DNA from: JAZKFT01 sp039925965
GTDB lineage: Bacteria; Bacteroidota; Bacteroidia; Chitinophagales; Chitinophagaceae
Assembly (NCBI GenBank): GCA_039925965.1
Contig: JBDSXW010000022.1
Location: 1-64,000 of the forward strand
DNA length: 64,000 nucleotides
Reading direction: 5' to 3'
In this document: in pieces, positions 18,401 to 29,626 of the stretch
How positions within the stretch are numbered: position 1 is the stretch's first letter
Layout of the letters: each line of letters begins with the position of its first letter
Translations under genes and position numbers: made by a program
The notes under the pieces: model-generated
What the model was told of the DNA's origin: nothing
Databases searched by the model: none
Seen by the model: only the letters and a program-made list of their open reading frames with translations

Positions 18401-18569
18401 AACCCTGCCAGGGCTGGCTTTCGCCCTGTAAAGGTTTACGCCAGCCTAATCAGGACTGCATAGTAGGATCTCCCTATTTTTTTATAAAGCCTTCCATTTT
18501 CACTTGACTTTCAAAATAAGAAGCAACGTTCGCAAAACTGACAAGGTGGAAGCCAACCCTGGCAGGGTT
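18401..18569. repeat. 169-bp element with 20-bp inverted ends (R3)
   Basis: AACCCTGCCAGGGCTGGCTT (18401-18420) is matched by its reverse complement with one mismatch at 18550-18569. Each end contains the palindrome CCCTGCCAGGG. A further GGCTGGC/GCCAGCC pair lies inside. No coding capacity is seen. The layout resembles a small non-autonomous or REP-like element between the exported-protein gene and ldhA. Confidence 0.6.
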
Positions 18570-18577
18570 GTTCAAAT

Positions 18578-19558
18578 TCAAACTGCGTTGACCAATTTTT
18601 TGCCAGCTTCGAAATCGCTGATATTTTGTAAAGTGATCAGGGCGATTTGGGTAAGCGCTTCAGCGGTTAGAAAGCCCTGGTGCGAAGTAATAAGTACGTT
18701 GGGAAAACTGATGAGCCGCATGATCATATCATCGTTAATAATATTTTCACTTAGATCGTGGAAGAACAATTTTTCCTCCTGCTCGTACACATCCATACCC
18801 AGGTAGCCCAGCTTGCCTGTTTTCAATGCCGCTATGGCGGCCCTCGTATCCACCAAGGCTCCGCGACTGGTATTGATGAGCATGGAGCCGTTTTTCATCA
18901 TGGCCAATGTATCAGTGTTGATAATGTGTTTGGTTTGTTCGGTGAGCGGGCAATGCAGCGAAATGATATCGCTTTGTTCCAGCAGGTCTATCAAGGGCAG
19001 GTATTCCACGCCGGCCGCTTCCAGGTCTTTATTTGCGATGAGGTCGAAGGCTACAACCCTGCAACCAAAGCCCAGCATGATGCGGGCAAAGCATTGTCCA
19101 ATTCTTCCGGTGCCGAGCACACCAACTGTTTTGCCAAAGAGATCAAAACCTGTAAGCCGGTCGAGCGAAAAATTACCTTCCCGTACACGGTTGTAGGCCT
19201 TATGGGTTTTGCGGTTGAGCGTCATCATCAGCGCTACGGCATGTTCCGCCACGGCGTGTGGCGAATAGGCAGGTACCCGCACCACGGTGATGTTATTTTC
19301 TTTGGCAGCACCCAGGTCTACGTTGTTAAAGCCGGCGCAGCGCTGTGCAAGGAGTTTCACGCCGGTCGCGGCCAATGCCTTAATGACAACCGCATTGAGC
19401 TTGTCGTTTACAAAAGCACAAATGGCCTGATAGCCACTGGCCAGGTTTACAGTTTGTTCGTTCAGCGGCAGGTCGAAATAAGTGATCTCATGTACCTTAT
19501 TATAGCGCTCGAAGTATTCTTTATCGTAAGGCTGGGTGGAGAAGAAGGCGATTTTCAT
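18578..19558 (-). CDS. ldhA: D-lactate dehydrogenase (2-hydroxyacid dehydrogenase family)
   Basis: Reduces pyruvate to D-lactate with NADH in the cytoplasm, a fermentative redox outlet. The 326-residue protein starts MKIAFFSTQPYDKEYF, a family N-terminus, so the ATG at 19558 is preferred over the longer reading. The NAD-binding motif is GVLGTGRIGQCFARI. The catalytic set is visible: Arg in INTSRGALVDT, Glu in MDVYEQEE, and His in ITSHQGFLT. Length and motifs match LdhA rather than other D-2-hydroxyacid dehydrogenases. It is a single gene; downstream lies the inverted repeat element R3. Confidence 0.93.
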   Translation of the reverse strand: MKIAFFSTQPYDKEYFERYNKVHEITYFDLPLNEQTVNLASGYQAICAFVNDKLNAVVIKALAATGVKLLAQRCAGFNNVDLGAAKENNITVVRVPAYSPHAVAEHAVALMMTLNRKTHKAYNRVREGNFSLDRLTGFDLFGKTVGVLGTGRIGQCFARIMLGFGCRVVAFDLIANKDLEAAGVEYLPLIDLLEQSDIISLHCPLTEQTKHIINTDTLAMMKNGSMLINTSRGALVDTRAAIAALKTGKLGYLGMDVYEQEEKLFFHDLSENIINDDMIMRLISFPNVLITSHQGFLTAEALTQIALITLQNISDFEAGKKLVNAV

Positions 19559-20027
19559 GGCTGTGAAGATAGCCTGTATTGTAAGCATGCCTGATGAGTA
19601 CCGTTTTTGCAGATAAGATAAAGGGCTACGTAGCAGTTAGGGACTCTGATTGTTATTATCAAAATAACTGCCCCGAAAGGGTTGAATCTTGGTCCGCACC
19701 GAACTTCTGTAAAAAATTTAAGCAACACAAAAACCTATTTTATGGCAAATATGACATTAAAAGGAAACCTATACCCGACTTTACTTACGGCTGTATAGTC
19801 AGACGACGACTTGTAACAAACCAAAAAGCGTTTGTCAATAAGGCATACTAAAGTAACCTGAAATATATTTTCTCTAGTTCTTTGGAATTAAGGCCGTGGA
19901 AAATTAATAGCGAATGATAAAATTACATACATTGTGCCTTACCCCAACCCTGATCTCTTACAAAATCAAATAATTGATTGTCTTTTTAGGCAGTCCTCAA
20001 ACATTTTCATTACCTAAAACTTAAAAA

Positions 20028-23000
20028 ATGAGAAAAATTTACTCGTTTATTGCTGGAATTATTTGTATCACATCGGGTGTTTTGGCACAACCCACTGTGT
20101 TTTACACCAACCTGTCCAGTACCACCAGTCCGGCGCTTACGAACAGCAGGTTAAGTCTAAATGATTTAGGATCATTTCGACAAACCCGCTTTCAAACCAC
20201 AGCCGCCCCTGCTCCTGCTACACAAACATATGCCTTTCACATTGGCACACCGGGTGCCCCTGATTATAATGCCAACTGGCGGCCTTATAACCGGGCAGAT
20301 GCGACGGGCACTCCTTATGCCCTGAATGCGGTTACGGTGCCTGCAACTGTTGTAAATAGTGCCAGGTACAACAGCTTTGGCGGTGGTACAGATGGTAATT
20401 TAGCAGCTTTGGCCAACACCACTTATTACACAGTAAATACGCAGGAAAATACCGGTAGTGATAACCTATCGGCAATTTGGAGCACCACATTCAACCCGGT
20501 TACCTTTTCAGGTATTACACAATCGCCACTGGCAGGCAGTGTAAACCCGGGCAATACAGTTGATGTTAATATTACTTCCTCTGCCGGTTTAGGTAGCGGG
20601 GAAAATGTGTTTGTGAGGTATTCCACCAACGGCTATGTTACGTCTTCTGTAGTCCAGGCAACATTTGTAAGTACTGCTGGTTTTGCCACCTTGCCCGGCC
20701 AGCCTGCTGGTGCTGTGGTTAGTTATTATATTTTTTCAAGCAACCGCACATTGGCGCAATTGGCTGCAATTGTAGCTACTGCGGGTATCGGGCAGCCGGT
20801 TATGATATGTCTACGCTCAACCTTAATAACAATGCAGGTGCCAACTATTCTTATACCGTAAACGCCGGTGCTAACCCAGTAACCGTAAATGCATCGGGAG
20901 GAACGCCTACTGCCGATTATGGCGATTTAAAAGGCGCTTTTGATGCCATTAATGCCGGCACACATACCGGTACTATTACCGTATTAATTAATGCTAATAC
21001 TACTGAAGTAGCCACTGCCGCCTTAAATGCAAGTGGCACAGGGGCGGCCAGCTATACCGTTGTGACTGTTAATCCTGCTGGTGGTGGCGCCCGTACCGTA
21101 TCGGGTGCACTAACGGGTCTTCCGTTGCTTGATTTAAATGGAGCTGACAATGTTACCATCAATGGCCTCAATACCGGTGGAAATTCCCTAACGCTTTCCA
21201 ACACTTCATCCGGCAGCAGCAGTACCATTCGTTTTAATAACGATGCTACAGGTAACACAGTAACAAAATGTACTATCCTCGGTTCGGGCACTAACTTTGC
21301 ACCTGTTTATTTTGGCGCTACCGCTATCACCACCGGTAACGATAATAATACAATAAGCAATTGCGATATTACGGCCGCCGGTGTCACACAGCCGCAGAAT
21401 GGCATTTATTCTGCCGGCCTCAGTGCAGCTATTGATAACAGTGGCAATATCATTTCCAACAATAATATATTTGATTATTACAATACGGGGTTAGCTACTG
21501 CCGGCATGAACATCAATAGTAATAACAGCGGCTGGACGATTACTGGTAATAAATTGTATCAGACTGCTACAAGAACATATAGTTCGGCAAATACACATAG
21601 CGGTATTCAAATAACATCCGGTGCTGGTTACACCATTACTGGCAACACCATTGGATATGCCAGCTCTACAGCCGTTGGCACTACCAATATGGTGGGCAAT
21701 ACCCTGGCTTTAGCAGGTTTTCCAGGTTCTTATGTTACTTCAGGTACGGCTATTGCTACCCGGTACGTAGCCATTAATGCAGCCTTTACCGCTAGCGGTA
21801 CCGTTTCCAACATTCAGGGTAATACCATCGCTGGTTTTGCCTTATATACTTCAAGTGGCGCTACCACCACTTCTGGTATTTTTTGCGCTATCGCTGTAAC
21901 ATCAGGAAATGCCAATATTGGTACCACTACAGGTAATATAATCGGAACGGCAACCAGTTCTATTTATACAGCCAGTACTACTTCCGGAGCCATGGTTGCC
22001 GGTATTTATACTACAAGTAGCAATGCCGTTACTATTCAAAACAACACCATACAGAATATTGATGCCATGGGCACTTCTGCCTCTTTCAGTGGTTCTATTA
22101 ATGGCATTAATACAGCTGGTGCCGGAACTTTGGTAGATATTTCTGGTAATACAGTAGGAAATGCAACAAACCCCAACTTGCGTATGGGCAACTTAACAAC
22201 TGGTGCTAATTTGTCTAATGCAGGTACCACATTTGGTGCAGCATCTGGTACAGGTATCTTCAATGGTATTTTAAACAGTAGTAGTGCTGTTGCAATTACG
22301 ATTGGTACTGCTACATTGCCAAATATTATTCGTAATGCTGAAGTAAAGTCTACATCAACAAGTGCGGTATTCAGAGGTATTAGCTCGTCGGCAGGCACTA
22401 CTTCCATTATTAATAATACAATTACTAACCTAACCACCGTATCCACCCAGGCAGCATTTACCAGTGGTGGATTAACAGGTTTGGGTATTTATACTTCTGG
22501 TGGTACTAATCAGGTTATTTCGCGTAATACCATTGCAAATTTAAGCTTAACCAATACCGGTACTGGTGGATATAACCTGGCGGGTATTTCTTTTACCGTT
22601 CCGAGCACGGCTATAAGTATTACTAGAAATAGTATTTCTAACCTGAGTAATGCCAGTACTTCCGGAACTGCTACATTACCAGGTACGGTAACCGGTATTT
22701 TTATCAGGGATGCCGGTACAGCAGGTACGTTAGACAACATCACAAATAACATGATTAATCTAGGAGGCGGGCAAACTACCAACACTTCCTTTATTGGTAT
22801 TTGGGCTCAATATACCTCATCAAGTGCCGGTACTTTAAAAATTTACCATAATTCAATAAACATTGATGGTACTGCAGCGGCTGGTGCGCAACCGTCTTTT
22901 GGGTTCTATCGGGGGGACTTTTCAGCTACTGCGCTTACTACTTATACTGTCGATGCACGAAATAATATATTTAATAATAACCGGGGTGGTGGCACGGGAA

Positions 23001-26000
23001 AACATTATGCCATTGCCAACTTGTATGGCGCTGCCACGAGCAGTTCAACAGGTTGGGGAGCTAACGCCAGCAATTACAACGTATTGAATACAGCAACTGC
23101 AGCTACGTTGGGTTACTGGACGGGTGATAAAACTTTTGCAGCCTGGCAAGCAGCCAGCGCAGGCGATGGGAACAGTGTAAATGCGAACCCTTTATTTGTA
23201 TCAGCTACAGACTTGCATTTGCAAGCTGGGTCACCCGCCATTGACGTGGCCTTTAACCTGGGTGTTACCAATGATTTTGATGGCAAAAGCCGCCCTGGTG
23301 CCAACGCTTTATTTGATATGGGTGCCGATGAAAGAGATGGTATTCTCCCGGCAGCCAACGATATACAAGCTACTGCATTTATAAACCCTGCAAATGGGGG
23401 CATTAAATTAACAGGTGTAGCCTTCTCCCCGCAAGCATCTTTTACCAACAACGGTACGGCTAATCAAACCAATATCACCGTTCGTTATCGAATACTTGAC
23501 CCGTTAGCTGTAGAAATCTATAACCAAACCTTTGTAATTCCTACTTTGGCAGCAACAGCAAGCACAACGGTTACTTTTCCTGGTACTACTATTGGTACAG
23601 CTGGGGTGTACACCATCATTGCAAAAGCTGAATTAGTGGGCGATGTAGTTACTGCAAACGACCAAATAACCGGAACATTAAATGTACAGACTCCATTGGC
23701 CGGTACCTATACAGTTGGTACCGGGGGCAATTATCCATCACTTACTAACAACGGGGGTATGTTTGATGCCATAAACAGTCTTGGTGCAACAGCTAATTTA
23801 ACCATCAATATCATTGCTGATTTGAGTGGCGAAACAGGTGCAAATGCATTAAATGAAATTACCGGAGGGTACACGGTATTAATAAAGCCAAGTGGCGCAG
23901 CCCGTGTTATAAATGGTACCGGAATTACTAATTTAATTAAACTAAATGGTGCCGATGGGGTAACCTTAGATGGTTCACTTTCTGGCGGAACAGATCAAAG
24001 TTTAACCTTAACCAATAATGCGGGTGCAACGTTGGTTTGGGTTGGCACAAACCTCACAAGTGGTGCCAATAACAATACTATCAAAAATTGTATTTTATCC
24101 GGGCCTGGCAACTTTACCGGACAAGGCATTTTAGCCAGCAGCGGGGCTACTTTAGGTACTGCAGCGGAATTCCCTAACTCCAACAACACAATAGTTAACA
24201 ATACTATTAACAGGGTGCAAAATGGCGTATTTATAAGTGGTAATACCACCACCCTTGACCAAAATTGGTTGGTGACCCAAAACAATATTGGTTCATCTGT
24301 AGCAGCCGATAAAGTATCATTCCGAGGTATTTTAATCAGCGGCAGTCAAAACTTTACCATCAGTAAGAACAACATTAGTGGTGTTAGTTCTTCAACAGGC
24401 ACTTCTTCAACAATGAGCGGCATCTATGTGAACGGCAATATTAATACGGGTATCATTGCTGGTAATAAAATTAAAGATATCCGCCAGAACAACACGGGTG
24501 GCTGGGGTAGTAACGGCATTGGCTTGTACGCCACCACCACCACTTCAAACCTGACTGTTGTAAATAATTTTGTTTCAGATATTGCCTCACAAGGTTTTAA
24601 CGGAATAACCGAAAGCGATAATGGTTATGGGATAATGGTAAATACAGGCGGTGGGTATAAAATCTATAATAATTCGGTAAGTCTGAGCACCAATCAGGTT
24701 ACAGCAACCTGCATTACTGCAGCCATTAACATAGCAGCAGCCGTTACTACAGTTGGGAGTTTAGATATTAGAAATAATATTTTTTCCAATACAGAAACCG
24801 TAGGTACAGTGTATGCAATATATGATGCATCTACTGCTGGTAATACTATATTCTCCAGCATTAACTATAATAATTATTTTGCCACCAATATTGGTTTTTT
24901 AACCAGCGCAAGAGCCGCTTTAGCTAACTGGCAAACCGCAACTACTCAAGATGCAGGATCGATAAGTGTAGCTCCGGCATTTGTAAACCCGGTTTCTGAT
25001 TTGCACCTTATGCCATCTTTAAGCTGTGTAACTACGGGTAAGGGTATTGCTATTGCTGGTGTGGTTGATGATATTGATATGAACTCCCGAAATTTAGTAC
25101 CATTTATCGGTGCGCACGAAGCTTACGAACCAGCGACTGTGGCTACTACACTTGAAAACGTTACAGGCACATCCAGAACCTATCTGATATCGGGTGCCAC
25201 TCAATTCTTAAGTAATTGTAAATTAATAGCCAGTGTTACCCCCAATGGGGCAAACCCAATAAGCGGAAGTACTACGGCCAGGGTTTGGATAGAAACAGCA
25301 CAACCAGTTGAGTTTGTAAAAAGACATTATGAAATAAATGCATCCAGCAATGTGAATACGGCAACCGGAAAAGTGACTCTCTTCTTTACAGATGCGGAAT
25401 TTAGTGACTTCAATACCCAAATTCCTCCACCTGCTTTGTTGCTGCCAGTTAGTACCGATCCTCCGGCTTTGATAGCCATTGAAAAAGCAAACCTCCGTAT
25501 AGAAAAGCGTGGTGGTATCAGCAACGACAATACAGGCCTGCCAGCAAGTTATAGTGGTGCTGCTACTACTATTGACCCTGTAGATGCAGACATTGTTTGG
25601 AACGCAGCATCCAGCCGGTGGGAGGTAACATTTGATGTAACAGGATTCAGTGGATTTTTTGTAAAAACAACTCCGGTGCTGTTACCTATCAAATGGCTTA
25701 GTGTTGCGGGTAATCTGAATGCACTGGGTAATGCCGCTATCAGCTGGAAGGTGCAGGAACAAAATGTAGCTTACTACGAATTGCAAAAGAGTATGGATGG
25801 CACCAGTTTTACCACTATTGCAACCATAAATAGTAAAGGCAATGGCACTAATGATTATAGCGCTACCGAAAATGTGGTACTGCAAGCTTTAAGTTATTTT
25901 AAAATTAAACAAGTGGATAAAGACGGCCGTATCTCTTACTCCGCCATTGTAAAATTGAGTAATAAACAATACAGCGGCATTGGAGTATATCCAAATCCTG

Positions 26001-26197
26001 CCAGGGATATTGTTACGGTAACTGTAGGGCAAAACCTGTTGAATACCAGGTTGCAATTAACCGATGTGAATGGTAGGGTGTTACAACAAATAAAAATTGC
26101 AAATGCCACGTTTACAGTTAATGTGGAGGCTTATGCCGCTGGTATTTATTTACTAAAAACAGAAGACGGGAAGGCTATTAAGATTGTAAAGGAATAA
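20028..26197 (+). pseudogene. Giant T9SS-sorted surface protein with parallel beta-helix, interrupted by one frameshift
   Basis: Two overlapping frames (20028-20861 and 20807-26197) form one protein of about 2,055 residues if a single missing base near 20797-20800 is restored. The first frame gives the signal peptide (MRKIYSFIAGIICITSGVLA) and the second everything else. The middle is Asn/Thr/Gly-rich with many NNTI/GNTI turns, typical of right-handed parallel beta-helices (two long blocks, about 20880-23330 and 23700-25110). The end (GIGVYPNPARDIVTVTV ... AYAAGIYLLKTEDGKAIKIVKE) is a type A Por secretion sorting domain, so the product would be exported by the type IX system and anchored or released. 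Probable adhesin or carbohydrate-binding surface protein. Confidence 0.8.
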
Positions 26198-26238
26198 GCT
26201 TCAGGTAAGTTGTATCTAAAAAGATAACGGCAATAAAA

Positions 26239-26272
26239 AGACTCCAACCAAAATCTCGGTTGGGGTCTTTTT
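26239..26272 (+). terminator. Terminator after the giant surface protein gene
   Basis: AGACTCCAACC and GGTTGGGGTCT pair over 11 bp with one G-U pair, loop AAAATCTC, followed by TTTTT. A preceding A run makes it usable also for leuS on the opposite strand. Confidence 0.85.
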
Positions 26273-26336
26273 AATATATTAACAGATGGTCATTGAAAAC
26301 TTTGAAACCTTTCAATAGTAGGCTTGGTTACAGTCT

Positions 26337-29300
26337 CTACACCACCACGTTAATCATGCGGCCTTTTACAAAAATGATTTTCTTGTGGGGCTTACCTTCC
26401 ATCCATTTCTGCACTAGTTGATTTGAAATTACTGTCTGCTCCACATGGGCCTGTTCGGCATCCAGAGCAAAGCTCATGGTGGTGCGTACTTTGCCGTTAA
26501 TACTTACCGGGTATTCCTTGGCGGTTTCGGCAATGTATTTTTCTTCGAAAGTCGGGAAGGCCGCATCAATCACCAGGGTTTCATTGCCCAAAACATGATA
26601 CAATTCTTCGGCGATATGCGGGGCATAAGGCACCAGCATAATCACCAATGGTTCCAGGATGGCTTTCTTTTGGCATTTCAGATCCATCAATTCATTCACG
26701 GCGATCATAAAGGCACTTACAGCGGTGTTGAAGCTGAAACGTTCGGTATCTTCTTCTATTTTTTTGATGGTTTTGTGCAACACTTTCAGCTCTTCGGCGG
26801 TAGGTGTTTCTTCGTTCCAAACCTTACCTTTTGCCTCATCAAAAAACAGGCGCCATAGTTTTTTCAGGAAGCGGTGCACACCTTCAATGCCCTTGGTATC
26901 CCAGGGTTTGCTTACCTCCACCGGGCCGAGGAACATCTCGTACATGCGGAAGGTGTCGGCACCGTATTGAGCGATTATATGATCAGGGTTTACAACATTG
27001 TATTTCGACTTAGACATTTTTTCAGCCTGTGACGCGGTAAAAAAATCTTGAGCAGGGATGATTTTCCATTCTGAAGTTTCTTTTTTCCAAGTTCTCCATA
27101 CACCTTCATACCAAAATGCCTTTGGCGTTATGAGTATTACGTCAAACCTATGGGGATACAGCTTAGCTGCTAAATCAGTATCTAAGAGATTTCTTGAAGA
27201 GTCAAGTGTATTAATTTTTACAAGCTCAATCGGAATGTTTATTTCTTTAAAATGCTCTTTGTTGGTTTCGTTTATTACCTGTGATGAATATAGTTGAAGT
27301 TTAGCTTCGGGTGTGCTTGCCGGATTTGTGAAAGCTGGAAGGAATATAGTATTGCTTCCGCCTACGCTTTTACCTTCTTCATAGTCACTCTTTCTGACAT
27401 ATGCAACTTGGGACATCCCCTGTATCATCCCCTGATTCAACAACTTCTTGAACGGCTCATCATATCCAATATGGCCCAGATCGTACAACACTTTAGTCCA
27501 CAAACGGCTGTATAATAAATGCCCTACGGCGTGTTCAGTTCCACCGATATAAAGGTCTACCTGGTTCCAGTAATCGCTGGCACTTCGGTCGCAGAAAGTT
27601 TCGGTATTGTGCGGGTCCATGTAGCGGAGGAAATACCAACTGCTACCCGCATAGCCAGGCATTGTGGAGGTTTCGCGCAAACCGGTCGGAGTTTCTACCC
27701 ACTCTTTTATATTGGCCAATGGTCCCTCGCCACTTGGGCCGGGTCCGTATTTTTCTACATGCGGTAATTCCAGCGGCAGTTCTTCGGCATCCAAGGGCAG
27801 GGCCACGCCGTCGCTCCAAATGATTGGGAACGGTTCGCCCCAGTAGCGCTGGCGGCTAAAGCCTGCATCCCGCATCCGGTAGTTTACCTTCCTTTTGCCA
27901 ATGCCCAGTTCTTCTATTTTACTATTGGCAACTTCGATGGCATCCTTCATCAATAGTCCATCAAGGAAACCGCTGTTTTGCAGGGTCGCTTCTTTAGTCG
28001 GGTTGGCTTCTTCGCCATTAAAATAATCACCGATGATATTGGTGATGGGGATATTAAAATGTTTGGCAAACGCAAAGTCACGCTGGTCGCCGCAAGGCAC
28101 GGCCATGATAGCGCCGGTTCCGTATCCGGCCAATACATATTCCGCTATCCAGATCGGTATTTCCTGCCCGTTAAAAGGATTGATGGCATAGGCGCCGGTA
28201 AAGCAACCGGTGATTTGCTTTACTTCAGCCATGCGTTCGCGGTCGCTCCGGCTTTTTACATAGGTCAGGTATTCTTCTACGGCCTGTTTTTGACCGGCAG
28301 TTGTGATTTTGGGAACCAGGTCGTGCTCAGGGGCAACCACCATAAAATCCACGCCGAAAATAGTGTCGGGACGGGTGGTGTAAACTTTCAGTTTCACACC
28401 TGTTTCGAGGCAGGCCTCACCCCCGGCCCCTCTCCGGCCGGAGAGGGGTGCCTCTCCGTTAAGTGGTTGTGTTTTATCAGCAATGGTTACTTCATCGGGG
28501 ACTGGTTTTGGCTCCTCTCCGACAGGAGAGGCGGGGGTGAGGCCACCTTCGGTAGCAATCTCAAATTCCATCTCTGCCCCATAACTTTTCCCAATCCAAT
28601 TTCGTTGCATTTCCTTCATGCTCTCACTAAAATCGACGGTTTCCAGCCCTTCCAGCAGGCGGTCGGCATAGGAAGTAATGCGTAAATACCATTGGCGCAT
28701 TTTGCGTTTTTCGACCGGGTGGCCGCCCCGCTCGCTTACACCATTTACCACTTCATCGTTGGCCAGTACGGTGCCCAGGGCCTCGCACCAGTTTACTTCG
28801 CCATAAGAACTAAAAGCCAGCCGACGCTTCATTAAAATTTCTTCCTGCTCCTTTTTGGTAAAGGCATTCCATTGTGCTGCGGTAAAATGTTTACCTGGAA
28901 TCGGTTCGCCGGTTTTGGGCACCGCACCTTTCGTGGCATATTTTTCTACCAGTTTAGCTATCGGGATTGCCTTTTTCTCCGTATTGCAGAAATAGCTGTT
29001 GAACAATTGTAAAAAAATCCACTGGGTCCATTTGTAGTAACCCGGTTCGCTGGTCTTTACTTCCCGATCCCAATCGTAACAAAAACCAATTTTGTCCAGC
29101 TGGCTTTTAAAAGTGGCGATATTGTTTTCGGTAGTGGTGGCAGGGTGCTGGCCGGTTTCAAAAGCATACTGCTCGGCTGGCAAACCGAAGCTGTCAAAAC
29201 CCATAGGATGCAGCACGTTAAATCCTTTCAGCCTTTTGTAGCGGCTGTAAATATCGCTGGCAATATAGCCTAGCGGATGGCCTACATGCAGGCCGGCCCC

Positions 29301-29429
29301 GCTTGGGTAAGGGAACATATCCAGCACATAATACTTAGGTTTGCTGCTTTGGTTGCTCACTTTATAGGCCTGGGAAGCGATCCATTTCTCCTGCCATTTC
29401 TTTTCTATCGCCCTGAAATTGTATTCCAT
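26337..29429 (-). CDS. leuS: Leucyl-tRNA synthetase with in-frame palindromic insertion
   Basis: Class I aminoacyl-tRNA synthetase charging tRNA-Leu, with a CP1 editing domain. HIGH-type motif HVGHPLGY near residue 49, editing-site TTRPDTIFG near residue 352, tryptophan-rich WSSWYF-like GSSWYFLRYMD, and KMSKSKYN near residue 805. The 1,030-residue length exceeds the usual Bacteroidota LeuRS. Part of the excess is 44 residues (296-339, starting GLTPASPVGEEP and ending GRRGAGGEA) encoded by a 132-bp palindromic element just before the editing domain, which leaves the frame open. The leucine-specific region before KMSKS (27050-27420) is visibly A+T-richer than the rest. Confidence 0.95.
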   Translation of the reverse strand: MEYNFRAIEKKWQEKWIASQAYKVSNQSSKPKYYVLDMFPYPSGAGLHVGHPLGYIASDIYSRYKRLKGFNVLHPMGFDSFGLPAEQYAFETGQHPATTTENNIATFKSQLDKIGFCYDWDREVKTSEPGYYKWTQWIFLQLFNSYFCNTEKKAIPIAKLVEKYATKGAVPKTGEPIPGKHFTAAQWNAFTKKEQEEILMKRRLAFSSYGEVNWCEALGTVLANDEVVNGVSERGGHPVEKRKMRQWYLRITSYADRLLEGLETVDFSESMKEMQRNWIGKSYGAEMEFEIATEGGLTPASPVGEEPKPVPDEVTIADKTQPLNGEAPLSGRRGAGGEACLETGVKLKVYTTRPDTIFGVDFMVVAPEHDLVPKITTAGQKQAVEEYLTYVKSRSDRERMAEVKQITGCFTGAYAINPFNGQEIPIWIAEYVLAGYGTGAIMAVPCGDQRDFAFAKHFNIPITNIIGDYFNGEEANPTKEATLQNSGFLDGLLMKDAIEVANSKIEELGIGKRKVNYRMRDAGFSRQRYWGEPFPIIWSDGVALPLDAEELPLELPHVEKYGPGPSGEGPLANIKEWVETPTGLRETSTMPGYAGSSWYFLRYMDPHNTETFCDRSASDYWNQVDLYIGGTEHAVGHLLYSRLWTKVLYDLGHIGYDEPFKKLLNQGMIQGMSQVAYVRKSDYEEGKSVGGSNTIFLPAFTNPASTPEAKLQLYSSQVINETNKEHFKEINIPIELVKINTLDSSRNLLDTDLAAKLYPHRFDVILITPKAFWYEGVWRTWKKETSEWKIIPAQDFFTASQAEKMSKSKYNVVNPDHIIAQYGADTFRMYEMFLGPVEVSKPWDTKGIEGVHRFLKKLWRLFFDEAKGKVWNEETPTAEELKVLHKTIKKIEEDTERFSFNTAVSAFMIAVNELMDLKCQKKAILEPLVIMLVPYAPHIAEELYHVLGNETLVIDAAFPTFEEKYIAETAKEYPVSINGKVRTTMSFALDAEQAHVEQTVISNQLVQKWMEGKPHKKIIFVKGRMINVVV
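28413..28544 (-). repeat. 132-bp palindromic element inserted in leuS
   Basis: The ends are perfect 12-bp inverted repeats, GGCCTCACCCCC (28413-28424) and GGGGGTGAGGCC (28533-28544). Inside the left end is the palindrome CCCTCTCCGGCCGGAGAGGG, and inside the right end the hairpin CCTCTCC-GACA-GGAGAGG. The length is exactly 44 codons, with no stop in the leuS frame. The G+C-rich, Pro/Gly/Glu-coding content differs from neighbouring leuS sequence. Confidence 0.85.
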
Positions 29430-29535
29430 GATTATTCTTTCAATGTGTTAATGTGGCCACCAGTGCCGTGTTGAAACCCTGTTACAATATAAACCGGGCA
29501 ATAAGTTATCACCGGCACCCGTTTTAAAAGGCCCG

Positions 29536-29570
29536 CAAAAATACAGGAATGAAGGTTTCCGTTACTTTTG
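29536..29570. promoter_or_regulatory. Divergent promoter region of leuS and ftsX
   Basis: A minus-strand TATTTTTG (29543-29536) faces leuS and a plus-strand TACTTTTG (29563-29570) faces ftsX. Both match the Bacteroidota -7 consensus TAnnTTTG. No clear -33 TTTG is seen at the right distance for either, so the call rests on the -7 elements and position. Confidence 0.4.
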
Positions 29571-29626
29571 CGCAAAGTCGTTCTACCATATCCATTTTAT
29601 TTGCAATCAATAACCCCTAAACGTAC

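Noticed and set aside
19594..19851. An 85-codon plus-strand frame after ldhA
   Set aside because: Composition looks random and no domain is visible; the gap 19559-20027 is treated as non-coding.
20790..20810. Programmed ribosomal frameshift in the giant surface protein
   Set aside because: No slippery heptamer or downstream structure is visible; a lost base explains the data better.
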